Origin: Leishmania infantum JPCM5
Lineage: Eukaryota; Euglenozoa; Kinetoplastea; Trypanosomatida; Trypanosomatidae
Direction: 5' to 3'
Assembly: GCF_000002875.2 (NCBI RefSeq)
Contig: NC_009389.2
Location: 100,001 to 164,000, forward strand
Length of the DNA: 64,000 bases
In this document: positions 32,275 through 43,300 of the stretch, one piece after another
How positions within the stretch are numbered: the stretch's first letter is position 1
Layout: each line of letters starts with the position of its first letter
The notes under the pieces: model-generated
What the model saw: only the letters and a program-made list of their open reading frames with translations
What the model was told of the DNA's origin: nothing
The model's database searches: none
Translations under genes and position numbers: made by a program

Positions 32275-35200
32275 CTAGAAGTACCCTGCCGGGTTCTCCG
32301 TCGCCCTGAGCTGCTCCTCGATCCACTGGATCTGTGCCTCGTCGAGGCTGTCGGCGTAGGCGCTGCTGTTCATTTCCCACTCATCATCCTCGCCCATCAT
32401 GTCGTACGCGGCGCCGTCTGCCTGCGGCTGCTTCGGGTCGATGAGCGACATGGTGGACGCAACACTCGCGCAGCTCGCAGAGAAGGCCCGATGGCGGTGT
32501 GGTGGGGTGGACAACCCACGCCACGCCGCCGCACCGCTGCCACTGCCGATGCTTGCGGTAACGGCGGCGGCAAGAGTGGTCTTGACATCGCCGCCGCCAC
32601 CGCGGTGCGACCCTGTGCCAGTACCGCCGCTGCCGCTACCTCGACCAGTCGCGTCCGTGCTGGCCCAAGGACCCGAGGGATACCAGTACCCACCACCAAA
32701 GACCTGCCCACCGGCCTCCTTGCCGAGCATCCGTACGCCGGCCGAAAAGGACCCGGAGCGGTGCTGCAACTGCTGGTTCATCGAATGCGGCGTGCGGACA
32801 TCAGGCGACGAGGCAACAAGTGGCGAGCCATCACCGGAAGCTACGGGCGACGGCGCAGGCTGCATCGTCCAACGTTCACCCCCATCACGGCTGCTCAGCA
32901 GATCATCGCCGTCTACCTCACTCTCGTCGTCTTCGATCATGTTGACGTCGGCAAAGAGGGTGTCGACGAGGCTGCCCTCGTCCTTGGCGACGACGTCGGA
33001 CACTGCCACACGATTGTGCTGGACGCAGTCCAGGTCGCTCTCACTCATCAACCGTGGGCTGCGCATGGAGTGCTGCTGCTGTGATTGGTGAGGCTCTGTA
33101 GTTCGGCTCACGACCGGGTACGGAGCCTGAGGGAACTCCCGTACAACGACGCCCTGGGGTGTGCTGCCCGAATGAGTGGCGGAGTGATGACCAGCGCCAC
33201 CGGGGGAAGTGGTGGCGGCAGCGGCGGTGCTAGAGCTGGCGCCACTGGTGTGCCCACTCGTTCGCATCTGCGGTCCGTTACCGCCGCTGCCGCTCCATAG
33301 TGCGGTCGGCGAGCCGGACGGCGTGGTCACGGTCGCCGGCGACACACGCGCACCGGTGGCTGTGTTTGTCACCATCAGCGCACTGCGCCGCATGGAAGGC
33401 CGATCCCCCATGCCGTTTGGCATCTCTGTGTTGCTGCTGTAACTCGCCGCGGCTGCAGCTCCGTGCGCCGGCGATTTGACCGGCACAGAAGGTGTGCCGC
33501 TGCTGGGGCCGTCGCCGTCCGTGTCATCCCGCCCTATCGATGATGGCGGCGACGAGTGAGACGGGGCGATAACAGTGAGCGTCCATGGCGTACCTGTTGC
33601 CGCCGCCAACTCTGCCGCAAAGGTGCTCTGTCCGCTCATGAGGCCCCCGGTACTGCTTCGACTGTGGTTCTGCACGCTGTCCCCCAGCGGCGAGGAAGTC
33701 GGGCGCACTAGCGGCGGCGACCGTGCCGGCGACATGCTGTAGCTCCCCAGCAGTGACTGTGGGCTGGGTACGGCGGCTGCGAGCGATGGAAGTGATGCGT
33801 CACCGCCGTTGGTGCCTGCTTCGGGGGTCATGGCGAGGATGAGGCTGGCGGTGGCCGCAGGGTAGAACGGGGCAGCACCCAAGCGCAAACCGCGACGGCT
33901 GAGCTGCTTATCTTCCTCAGACTGCTGCTGCTGCTGCTGCTGCGGCATCGAGCGTGACGACACCACTGTTGGAGGACCAGCTGTAGATGGGGCCGCCGTG
34001 TCCTTCACCCGGCCACCGTGCGGCACTGCAGGGCCGACAGCATGGGCTGCAGCACCTGCCGACGTGGGAAGCACCGCTGCGACCACACACGGATCCGTGA
34101 TCGATCCCTTCGCCGAGGAGAATGCGGCGAGCCGCATCACTGTCGGTGCTGGGTCGGGAAGTGCGGACTCGGCGACGACCGCGTGTGCAGCGTGACGCAC
34201 CTGTTGAGCCACGATGATGGGGTCCTGCGGCACGAAGGGCGGCAGGGGCGGGCGTGTGCTGAAGGCGGCGACGGCGGTGACCGGGGCCATTCCAGTAGCG
34301 ACACCGGGTCCCGATTGCGGCTGCGGCACGGCGGTCGACATCTGCTTTTGCCTACGGGAGAGCTTGTTCCCCGCGCGCAGCGGTCGACGCGGCCCGTCTG
34401 CTGGCACGGCCGCCTTGTCGTCATGCCCTGCGTGCGACAACCTTGGCAGGGGCTGCGTTTCTTCATCAACAGCGGCGTCGCCGACCGCATCGTTGATGGA
34501 GCTACCTCGAGACACCGCTGGCGACGACGCTACAGGGTGCGCTGGGCTGAGGCGGCGACGGTGTCGAGAGCGGCCGCCGCCCTCCGTGACTGCAGGCCGC
34601 CGTGATGGCGTCGCCATCGCGTTCTTTGCGGATTGGCCTGGTACTCGTCGAGTGCCAGCAGCAGGCACAAGCTCCTCGTTTTCCAGGGTCTCTTCGGCCG
34701 CTGCCGCGGCCGTTGTCGCTGGTGGAGAAGAAAAGCGGCTGCCGTTGCGCGGTTTACACGAGACCGTCACCTCTTCCTCCTCCGGTGCTGCAGCGGATCC
34801 TTGCACGTTGCCAGCTACTTCGTCCTCTTCGTTGGCTACGTTGTGCGCGGCAGCACCGGCCTCGACAGAGGCCTCGCTACTTTTCGCAGCTATGCGGCGA
34901 CGATCCTGTCGTGACTGCAGATGCCTGCGCTGCTTCTGTACGTTCTCCCACAGTTGCGTGTTCGCCCGGCCTCGTACTGCGCGCGGCTTGGAGTCGCGGT
35001 TGCCCTTCGTGCGTCTACTCTGATCAGGTGGCCGTTGCTGCTGCTGCTGGTGCGGCAGAGGCGAGCACGAAGAGTCCGCTTCGTTGCCGTCGTCGTCGGC
35101 GGTGATGGTGGTGGTGCGACTTGTATTGGATGACATGGTGAACTGCGCTTGTGGGTCGACTGCGCTCTTTACTACATCCTCGACTGTGCACATCCCTGCG

Positions 35201-35640
35201 GCAACGTCACCATAGCCGCCGCTGCTTCCGCCGCTGCTGCTGCGACGCCCAGGAAGAGAAGACGAAGGTGGCACCTTTGGCTTCGACATCGCTGCGTCGG
35301 ACGCACTTGAGCCGGGAAGTCGTCTTCGCTGCGCTTCTCTCCGACCGCCGCCCCCGCGGTGATGACGGGGGCCCTTCTTCATTTGCCTTTGCGACCGCTG
35401 CTGCTGTTGCTGTGATGTGGACACAGAGGGCGGCGGTGAAGGACAAGCCTTACTAAGACTACCGCGCGATAGCCGTTGCTGTCGGCGCCCAGCTGAGGGG
35501 GACGCAGCTGCCGGTGAGTTGCCTCCAAACACATCCCCTGAGGTCGTCACGGTCGCTGAGTTAGGCGAGCTGACCACGGAATTGCTTGCGGACTGCGAGC
35601 ACGGTAACGCGGCAGCTGCATGCCGTGACCCTCTGCGCAT
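32275..35640 (-). CDS. Large disordered protein of unknown function
   Basis: 1,121 residues if translation starts at the ATG at 35640 (MRRGSRHAAAALP). The frame stays open to 36123, but that extension is Pro/Ser/Arg/Leu-rich and reads like a pyrimidine-rich 5' UTR. I do not recognise any domain. Most of the protein is low-complexity Ser, Ala, Pro, Gly and Thr with Gln runs (near residues 35, 220 and 565) and basic patches, typical of trypanosomatid disordered proteins. Less biased segments are WENVQKQRRHLQSRQDRRR at about 239-257, an acidic stretch VNMIEDDESEVDGDDLLSS at about 895-915, and a conserved-looking acidic C-terminus with EAQIQWIEEQLRATENP, likely helical. It may be a scaffold or RNA-binding regulator, but nothing visible proves that. 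Confidence 0.75.
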   Translation of the reverse strand: MRRGSRHAAAALPCSQSASNSVVSSPNSATVTTSGDVFGGNSPAAASPSAGRRQQRLSRGSLSKACPSPPPSVSTSQQQQQRSQRQMKKGPRHHRGGGGRREAQRRRLPGSSASDAAMSKPKVPPSSSLPGRRSSSGGSSGGYGDVAAGMCTVEDVVKSAVDPQAQFTMSSNTSRTTTITADDDGNEADSSCSPLPHQQQQQRPPDQSRRTKGNRDSKPRAVRGRANTQLWENVQKQRRHLQSRQDRRRIAAKSSEASVEAGAAAHNVANEEDEVAGNVQGSAAAPEEEEVTVSCKPRNGSRFSSPPATTAAAAAEETLENEELVPAAGTRRVPGQSAKNAMATPSRRPAVTEGGGRSRHRRRLSPAHPVASSPAVSRGSSINDAVGDAAVDEETQPLPRLSHAGHDDKAAVPADGPRRPLRAGNKLSRRQKQMSTAVPQPQSGPGVATGMAPVTAVAAFSTRPPLPPFVPQDPIIVAQQVRHAAHAVVAESALPDPAPTVMRLAAFSSAKGSITDPCVVAAVLPTSAGAAAHAVGPAVPHGGRVKDTAAPSTAGPPTVVSSRSMPQQQQQQQSEEDKQLSRRGLRLGAAPFYPAATASLILAMTPEAGTNGGDASLPSLAAAVPSPQSLLGSYSMSPARSPPLVRPTSSPLGDSVQNHSRSSTGGLMSGQSTFAAELAAATGTPWTLTVIAPSHSSPPSSIGRDDTDGDGPSSGTPSVPVKSPAHGAAAAASYSSNTEMPNGMGDRPSMRRSALMVTNTATGARVSPATVTTPSGSPTALWSGSGGNGPQMRTSGHTSGASSSTAAAATTSPGGAGHHSATHSGSTPQGVVVREFPQAPYPVVSRTTEPHQSQQQHSMRSPRLMSESDLDCVQHNRVAVSDVVAKDEGSLVDTLFADVNMIEDDESEVDGDDLLSSRDGGERWTMQPAPSPVASGDGSPLVASSPDVRTPHSMNQQLQHRSGSFSAGVRMLGKEAGGQVFGGGYWYPSGPWASTDATGRGSGSGGTGTGSHRGGGGDVKTTLAAAVTASIGSGSGAAAWRGLSTPPHRHRAFSASCASVASTMSLIDPKQPQADGAAYDMMGEDDEWEMNSSAYADSLDEAQIQWIEEQLRATENPAGYF

Positions 35641-37038
35641 TCTCTCTCCCCTCCCTTCCCAGGCAGGAAGAGACACACACGCGCACACACCGGCCACCGG
35701 CTGAAAAGGCGACGAATAGAGAGCAGAGGCCCCCTCCCTCCCCCCAAGAAGGTGTGTGCGTGTAAAACCGCCCTGTTCGCGGGGACTGGGCGGCGGCTGA
35801 CGAGAGACCGCGAGGTGGCGGAGAGACGGTGTTGGGAGTGGGGGGGGGTAAGAGGGGAGGGCAGGGGCGAGGAGGGGTACGACGTCGTCGTAATGACGAA
35901 AAGAGTTGGCGAGTGGGACGAGAGACCAAGAAAAAAAGGGAGAGGGGACGCCAAGCGATGATACGCCAGAGACAGCGGGGGAGGCGAAGGGGAGGGGCGG
36001 TGCACGCAGGCGTGATGGTGTTCGTGGACGGTCGCTGGCGTGTTGCGTGTGCAGGTGCAACGATGATAGATTAGAGAGCTGAGCAGAAGGCCTGCGCACC
36101 AGAGCGCGGTCACAAACACACACTCTCGCACGCCTTCCTTCTGTATTTAGTGTCTACCACACTACGGGCACCGCGTCTGGTCGAGGTGTGTATGGCTGGG
36201 CTGCTCGCAGAAGGAAAGTGTTGTCGCTCTCGATGGTAAGCGATGTGGAATGTGAGAGAAGGGAGGATAAAGGGACGATGCACCGACGTGCCGACGTGGG
36301 TACCTGCACATGCGTGCATGGGTGTGGGTAGATACGTTTGAGTGGCGTGATGGAGGGAGGGAGTGGGAGGGAACGTACGGAGGTGACGCGGTGAGAGAGA
36401 AAGCTGTTTTTCTTCTTGGAAGGGGTGCGTGTGTGTATCCGCTTATCTGTGCGTGTGCAAGGGGGGGGGTGCTGGTGCTGGTGCTGCTGGTGGTGGAAGA
36501 GGCGCACCACGGGCAGCCAACCAAATGAACACACGCACCGTGAACGACTGAGGGGCTTACGACGACGCTCACGAAAAGCAACAACTTCAGAGGGAGAGCC
36601 GGACCACATCCGGGACCGTAGAGGGCCCTTCTGATATGGCCCCATCCCACAAGAATGGAGCCCCGCCCCGCCTCCTAAGAAAGGTGACCCCATCTCCCTC
36701 CCTTCTGCCCCTCTTTACCCACGCTATCTCCGGTGGCCTATCAAGATGCCATAGCCGCCGCGCATGCGAGAGGGAAGGGAGGAGGGGAGGGAAGGTGGTG
36801 GTGGCCGGGTAAAAAGGTATGCCACGGCTTCTGATCACCGCACTCGGTGTTATTCCGTTTCTGAAGAGGCGAAACATAGACACAGACACAGAAACACCCA
36901 CATAGACACATAAACACACACACGGAGGAACAAGGGGCCGTGCTGCGGTGAGGGAGTGTGTGAGCCAGACAGGCACAAGTGCAAGCGCCAAACCATCAAG
37001 CAAGACACAGCAGCATCCACCGCACACAGACACGAAGC

Positions 37039-37075
<37 letters not shown>

Positions 37076-37922
37076 CACGCGAAGGGGAGAGGCACGCGAC
37101 GTTACACCACATGCGTATGTCTGCGCTTGTGTACCAGCGCGAGTGCCGCGTGCGCCTGAGGGATAGCGACGACGGTGGTGTATACAGACGCATAAACGTA
37201 TGCGTCTGTATGCGTCTGCGTGTGTGTTTAGCGGGAGGGCAGAGGCGATTTGTCCGGTCGTTGGGGATGGCTGGCGGAGCTAGCGAGAGCGGGAGAGAAC
37301 ACCAAAGCCTCCCGCCCCTCCCTCTCCGCCGCGCGAGCTAGCCAGGGCGTCGACATGAGCGATGGCAGACGACCGCACGCGCGCGTACGCACAGCACCTA
37401 AAGCACAGCCACTGAGAGACACAGGCAAAAACCTAGAGAAGAGATTGAGAGCGACAGGAAAGGCAGGACTATGGTCGCGAGGGGGGTTGCCACAGAAAAC
37501 GGACGGAGGACACACATTTCAAGCACCATCACCATCCCCACACAGCACAGACTGGCCGAAGACACAAGGAAATACACGCACACGCACAGAGACGGCCGCA
37601 CACAGGCAGAGCGACAGAGGCAGGCGGGGGGCGGAGAAGAACACAGCGCACCACGAGGTCAACACAGTCACACGCAGAAACACACAGGAAAAGAATCCAC
37701 GAGTACAACCAAAAGAGGGAAGGGGAAGCGAGGAACCAAAATACAAATGAAGAGACTACCTTAGAGGTGGTTCTGCGTGGGTGCGTCGGTCAGCAAAGAC
37801 AGTGGTGAACAGCAGGAATCCTCAAGCGGCCGCACCTGCTTCGGACTCGAGAAGGCAGACTTCCTAAAGAGGGGGCGTGAGGGGAGACCATGTGAAGGGG
37901 CAACTGGCGCGATGCACCGCGG
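35641..37922. other. Intergenic region of 2.3 kb
   Basis: No gene seen. Simple repeats include (CA)n at about 37043-37073 and G/A-rich blocks at 35740-35960. Sense-strand pyrimidine tracts in 35740-35960 are the natural trans-splicing signals for the gene starting at 35640. Confidence 0.5.
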
Positions 37923-39008
37923 CTACGCTGCCATCGACTCGTGCAGGTCGCGTATGATCGACTTGGCCTCCTCGTCGTTCGGGTCCACCTCCAGCGCCTT
38001 GGTCGCTGCCTCGAGCGCCGCGTCCAGCTGGTTGCCGTCTGCTAGGATGGCCGCCTTCGCCTTCAGCAGCGTCGACGTCATCTCCTTCGCCGAGCTGCCG
38101 ATCACTTCGATCTCCTCCTGCGGCGGGTGCTCGAGGGTTTCGGCGACAAAGGCCAGTGCCGCATCATCCCCATGCATCTCACTCAGCAAGAATGCTTTCT
38201 CGCGGAATGTGTTCGCCAGCGGGTGCACCTCGATGCTGCGGCTCAGCAGCATCAAGAGCTCCGTGTTGAGGGTGGCCTTGCCGGCGTCGTCGCCGCACTC
38301 CTCCGCGGCACGGACGAGCTGCTGCACCACGCCGATCTGGCGTTCCAACGCCTTGGCGTAGTGCGGGCACCTCTGGAGCGCCTTGCCGTACGCCTCTTTT
38401 GCCTTTTCGTAGTTGCCGCTGGCGGCGTGTACGTCGCCGACGATGAGCCAGCCACAGTGATCACGGTCCCAGCCAAGCTGAACGGCAAGCTCCGCCGCCG
38501 TGAGCGCCTGCGCCAGTACCGCCTCGCTAGCCTGCTCCTCATCCACTGACCCAAGCAAGAGGTCCGCCAGGTACGCGTAGACGCGCGCGAAGGCAGACTT
38601 GGTCTGCGCCGTCGAGTTTTCGCCGCCGCCGTTGCCCTGCGGGTCCTGCGCTGCGAGGTACGCCTGCACCTGCTCTAGCGCAATCTCGGCACTGCTCGAC
38701 ACCTCCGTAACCTTGAAGCGCATGAGATCTGCCAGCACCTTCTGGTCAATCAGCTGGTACTTGCCGGCGGCAATCGCGAACTGCTCCGCGGCGTCTTCGA
38801 GGTCATGCATCTGCAGCGTGATTTCCGCCACGGAGTCGAGATAGGGCGCCAGCACAAACGGTGGCGCTCCCTCCGCCTTGAACGTGAAGACGCGCATGGC
38901 GGCGAGCAGGTACTCGCGGTCCCACAGCGCGTAACCTTCGCTGATGGGCTTCTTGGAGTACATCTTAGACAGCGACTCTGTCCGCTTGCGAGCCTGTGCC
39001 TCCGCCAT
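37923..39008 (-). CDS. TPR-repeat protein
   Basis: 361 residues from the ATG at 39008 (MAEAQARKRTE). The open frame continues 50 codons upstream only from a TTG, through Pro/His-rich UTR-like sequence. The protein is almost wholly helical. TPR-like pairs are visible at about 198-232 (NYEKAKEAYGKALQRCPHYAKALE) and at the C-terminus, about 306-358 (GNQLDAALEAATKALEVDPNDEEAK), with weaker helical repeats between and before. There is no signal peptide, membrane span or second domain. TPR solenoids bind partner proteins, so it is probably a soluble adaptor or co-chaperone-like protein; the partner cannot be told from sequence. Codon usage and composition are normal. Confidence 0.85.
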   Translation of the reverse strand: MAEAQARKRTESLSKMYSKKPISEGYALWDREYLLAAMRVFTFKAEGAPPFVLAPYLDSVAEITLQMHDLEDAAEQFAIAAGKYQLIDQKVLADLMRFKVTEVSSSAEIALEQVQAYLAAQDPQGNGGGENSTAQTKSAFARVYAYLADLLLGSVDEEQASEAVLAQALTAAELAVQLGWDRDHCGWLIVGDVHAASGNYEKAKEAYGKALQRCPHYAKALERQIGVVQQLVRAAEECGDDAGKATLNTELLMLLSRSIEVHPLANTFREKAFLLSEMHGDDAALAFVAETLEHPPQEEIEVIGSSAKEMTSTLLKAKAAILADGNQLDAALEAATKALEVDPNDEEAKSIIRDLHESMAA

Positions 39009-39975
39009 GGTGCTCTCGTGCAAGTTGTGATCGAAAGGAAAATGGGCGAAAGGGGGTGGCGTGTGTGTGGGGTGGGGTGGTACTGACCACGTTCGATGGG
39101 GAGCGGATGACGGTGTGGGGTCGCAGCGGAGCACTGGCGTTCCGTTCGCGTGCGGCAACCCAAGCGCAGCGAGAGAGAGGGGGAGGGGGTGAAGCGGCGT
39201 GCGGAGATGCTGCCAGCGAGAATGGAAGAAGGAGGGGAGGGGGCTGTGCTGTATTGAGTGCGGCCACTATCGAGTTTGATTGTTTATGTGTGCAGGAGTG
39301 CAGGATCAAGGATGCTTATGTGAAATATTACCTGCCTTCGCTTGTGTAATGCCAGAGAGGGAGAAGGGCGGGCGGGAGCGGTGGTGGTGGTGGTGCTATA
39401 AGAAGAAGGCGATGTGCTGCGTTGAGGGGTTCCAGTCCCCATTTTCTAACCTGTTATGGGCGATCCCATCAACATGTTAGACGTGGCCCGGTAGGCCAGG
39501 AGGGAGGGGGAGCTGACTTCTGCATTTCGCTGTTACAGCGTCGCTGTTTATCTTTTCCATGGATTCGACGACAGTGGCAGGGTCCCGCCCTTCCTTCCCT
39601 CCATCATGTGTCGCGCTCCGGTGGCGGGCATGATGGTTGCTGATCAGAGTGGAACAGACTCGTGCTCAGAGACAAGGTAGTGAATCCAGTTGACATCCCC
39701 ACTTCCCCCAGCATAAGAGGGAGGGGAGGGGAGAGCTACCACGCCCTACGGAGAGGATAGCGGCCACCGCGCGTCGTGACTGGTGTCTGATGGGCAAAGG
39801 ATGCGGTGAAAAGTAGATGAATGCACGACTCGTCTTTTATATTCGCCCTTCTGAAGCACGCCGCAGCCGTGCCACGGGTGCAGAGAGGAAGCGAGAGAGG
39901 AGGAGAGGGCGCATCAGAGAAAAAGAGAACCAACCACGAGTCACGCCAGGACAGCGAGCGACAAGGACCGCCACT

Positions 39976-40007
<32 letters not shown>

Positions 40008-40334
40008 AACATGAAAGGGAGAGAGATGCGTAACAGGAGATACGCATTAGAAGGAAGAAGAGCAGCAAACGAGGGCTGCACGAGAGCAACAACAGGCAAC
40101 GACAGTGTGTGCGTATGCGTGTGTATGTGTTCGAGAGAGTGGACCACAACACCGGCAAACAAGGAAAAGAGTTTCCGCCACGCGACCCGCGCTGCGAATC
40201 GGTCCGCGCCCGCCCCCCATTCTACGACACATGCGTACGCAGCGGCACTAAGGTGAGGCGCCCCATCCTCAAGCGGATAGGAAAGTGAGAGGGAGAGGGA
40301 AAGCGTGGTGGTGGTGGTGGGGGGGGGGTAGGGC
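39009..40334. other. Intergenic region of 1.3 kb
   Basis: No gene is visible. A stretch at about 39400-39720 is less repetitive than its surroundings and could be a degenerate retroposon remnant of the SIDER type, but I cannot confirm a signature by eye. (CA)n follows at about 39979-40009. Confidence 0.45.
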
Positions 40335-43300
40335 TTACTGGCGGTTCTCCACGACCGGCGCCTTCGTCGGCTCATTGGCAGGCTGCAGGTACTTCTTGTA
40401 GACGTAGTACGTTCCGTACACCATGACCCCTGGCAGGACGAGTAGCAACGGAATGGTCCACCACCTGACCTTCGAGGTGCTGTCGTTATCCTTGTCATCC
40501 AGTACCGGACCTGGGGTCAGCGTGGCGTGCGGGATGCTCAGGAACAGGCGTCGCCACGCCACCTCTTGAGCCGGGGACCAAGGCAGCGCAGCGGACATGG
40601 TCGCATTCGCAGCGTGCAAGTCGATGCCGTTGCGCAGCGTAAAGTTCACGGTCAGCGAACTCAACGAAGCGGTGGCGACTGCGTCACGGCCGCGTGCTAA
40701 GGTGGCGAGAAGGGCCGGGCCGCTCACATTGTCTCGCAGAAGCTGCACACCGCGGTAGAGCAGGTCAGGCGCGGCCGACAGAGTCGAGGTGTTCACTGCA
40801 GCGTCATAGGCAACCGCATCCGCAATAATGCTGAGCACCAGCGCGTAGGTCGGCAGCAGCACCGGCTGCGGGTCTGCTGTTGCGTTATCCATGAGGGCTG
40901 TTGAGGCCCTCTGTAGACCGCCAAGAATTGCTGCGGCGCGGTGACGCGCCTGCACGGCAGCCACGACTACAGACTCGACGGCGTGCAACGAGGCGGCCGC
41001 CTTGGGCAGGGCCACAAACCCCGACATGTGCAGCTGGACGGCAACCACTGACGGCTCGACGCCAAGTGCGGCGGCCATCGCCTCTTGGAAGAGCGCTAGG
41101 GAGGCGGAGGTGTAGCCAAGGTAGGGCGAGCCGGAAGCAGCTGCCGCCGTTGCTGTAGCGGCGTTGGTGTTGGGACGGGCAAGCAGCTCCATTACCATGG
41201 AGATCTCTCGCATCCAGAGAAGCTGCGTTGTCACAGACGCCATCGTGGTGTTCGCGCTGGCGTTGCTGATCGACGGCCCCACGGTGGAGCGGAGGTAGAG
41301 CGGCCATGGCGACAGATGCGTGACGGTCGTGGTAGTGGTGCTGCTGCTGCTGCTGCTGCTTGCGCTGGCAGTGGCGATCACCACTTGCTGCTGCGCCTGC
41401 GCCTCGGAAGAGAGAGCAGCGGCCCGGGCGACATCAGCGCTGTAGAAGTGCGCGCCGTCGATGCTGAGACACACCACAATTGACTCGCCGTTGCTGCGCG
41501 AGGCTGCCGTAGCCGCGTCGGTCGCCCAGCCAAGAATGGACTGGCCGTTTAGCGGGGCTCCTGGAACATCCTTGTAGCGCGCCCACAACGCGGCCGTCTG
41601 GTTCACCCATGTTTCTTGCGACAGCGCCGGGTTCATGCGCTCGAACTGCGCGACACGCTTGGCCGTCTGCGCCCCGCGCCACGCCACGACGGCGGCCGTG
41701 TCGGCAGTCGACCACACCCCGCCGTGCTGCAGGTTGATTAGGAAGATGGGCATTGCCAGCGGAGACGAGGCGTTCACCGCGGACACGTTCCACGCATCTG
41801 CGCCAAACACCGTGGCGCCGTAGAACTGCGTAAAGTTCGCTGACACCGCCGCGGCACCGTCGCAGCGTGCGCCGTACCGGCTTGTGCGGACGAGGGCCAC
41901 CGCTGCGGCCACCGTCGACACGTCTGCCGCCGTTGTCGTCACGGTAGGGAGGCGACGCCCGCTCGCTGCACCCATGCCGTTGCCGACAAAGGCACTCGTC
42001 CACGCATATGTGTACGTCGGTGGCCGCGCCGCGTACGTCACCACCTGCGGCGATGAGGTGATGCTGGCGTCCGCGCCGGGGCTCGAGTAGAGGTACTGCA
42101 CACGCACCGTCGTGGCGGTGGCGTTGTCAGCGGACCACCCCAGCGGACGCTGCGTCGGATCTGCTGCGGTGGTGCGGTTGCAGGAGAGGGACGTGATGGT
42201 GGGTGGCACGACGACAGCGGCGAGAGTACGCGGCGACGTCTGCCCTGCCGTGCCGGCCGCCTGGAAGCTGAGACCACCATCGACGCTGTAGCAGAGTGCA
42301 TACGACCGCAGCCGGTCAGCGTAGCGCGGGCTCGCGGTTGTGCTGTTGCCGTTGGTTGCTGCTGCTGGTACGACAGCGGCGGTATCCCATTCCACTCGGC
42401 TCACGTACGCGGCATCCACACGCAGCACGCCGCCCTGGGCGTTGCGCCACGGCGCCGTGAGCAGCAAGCCATCTGGGCCGCTGGCACTGGACGCCGACGC
42501 CGATACCAACGGCATACCTGTAACAGGGTCCCACGCCTCTGGCACCGCCGCACAGCCACCCGACCACGTCCACGGCCCGCTGCCGCCGCGACGCATCACC
42601 ATCTGCGCAGATGGAGGGGCGAACGCGAACAACACCGGCATGCCGCGCACACGTACGGCCGTGCCGGTCACGGGGAGCTCGGCGTAGCTGCTTTGCGCGA
42701 TGGCGACGACGTTGTCGCTGCTGTTCGAGACGGTTGCGCTGCTGACGGACACGACCGTCCAGTTACGCGCGACACGCAGCCGAAGTGGCGTCGCGGTGTA
42801 GGTGGCCGTAACGAGGTCACCTGGTGCACGTGCGTTGTTGTCGCTCAGCAGGCTCGACACGTAGGGCAGGTCTTGCCGGAGACACAGAGCGTAGAGCCCC
42901 ACGGGAGTGTAGCGCAGACCTATCGGAAGCTGCATCGCCCGCGCCGGGGATGATGCGGCTTCGCCCGCCGCCGCCGTTGCGCCCCACGCCGCAGGCTGCA
43001 CGGTGGCGAGGTCAAAGAGGTAGAACGTGTCCACCGCGACGGTGTCGTTGCACTCTGCCATGCTCAGCGGCACCACGCGCACGCGCACCCCGTCTCGCAT
43101 ACCGGCGCTGCACCGCCCCGGCGCCGTGGTGACCAGGAGGCCGACGTCCAGCGGATGCACGTAGAACTCCCGCTGCTGAGCGTCGCCGTAGCACGTGAGG
43201 GACCAGGGCGCCACCGTCACCGTCATGTTCGTTGAAATGTTTTGCAGACGGTTGTCGAGGGAGAAGAGGAGCGGCTGTGGCTGCGGGCCGCCACTAGGGA

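Noticed and set aside
35641..36123. N-terminal extension of the disordered protein upstream of 35640
   Set aside because: The extension reads as pyrimidine-rich leader sequence (Pro/Ser/Leu/Arg) before a plausible ATG. A 5' end in this region is expected.
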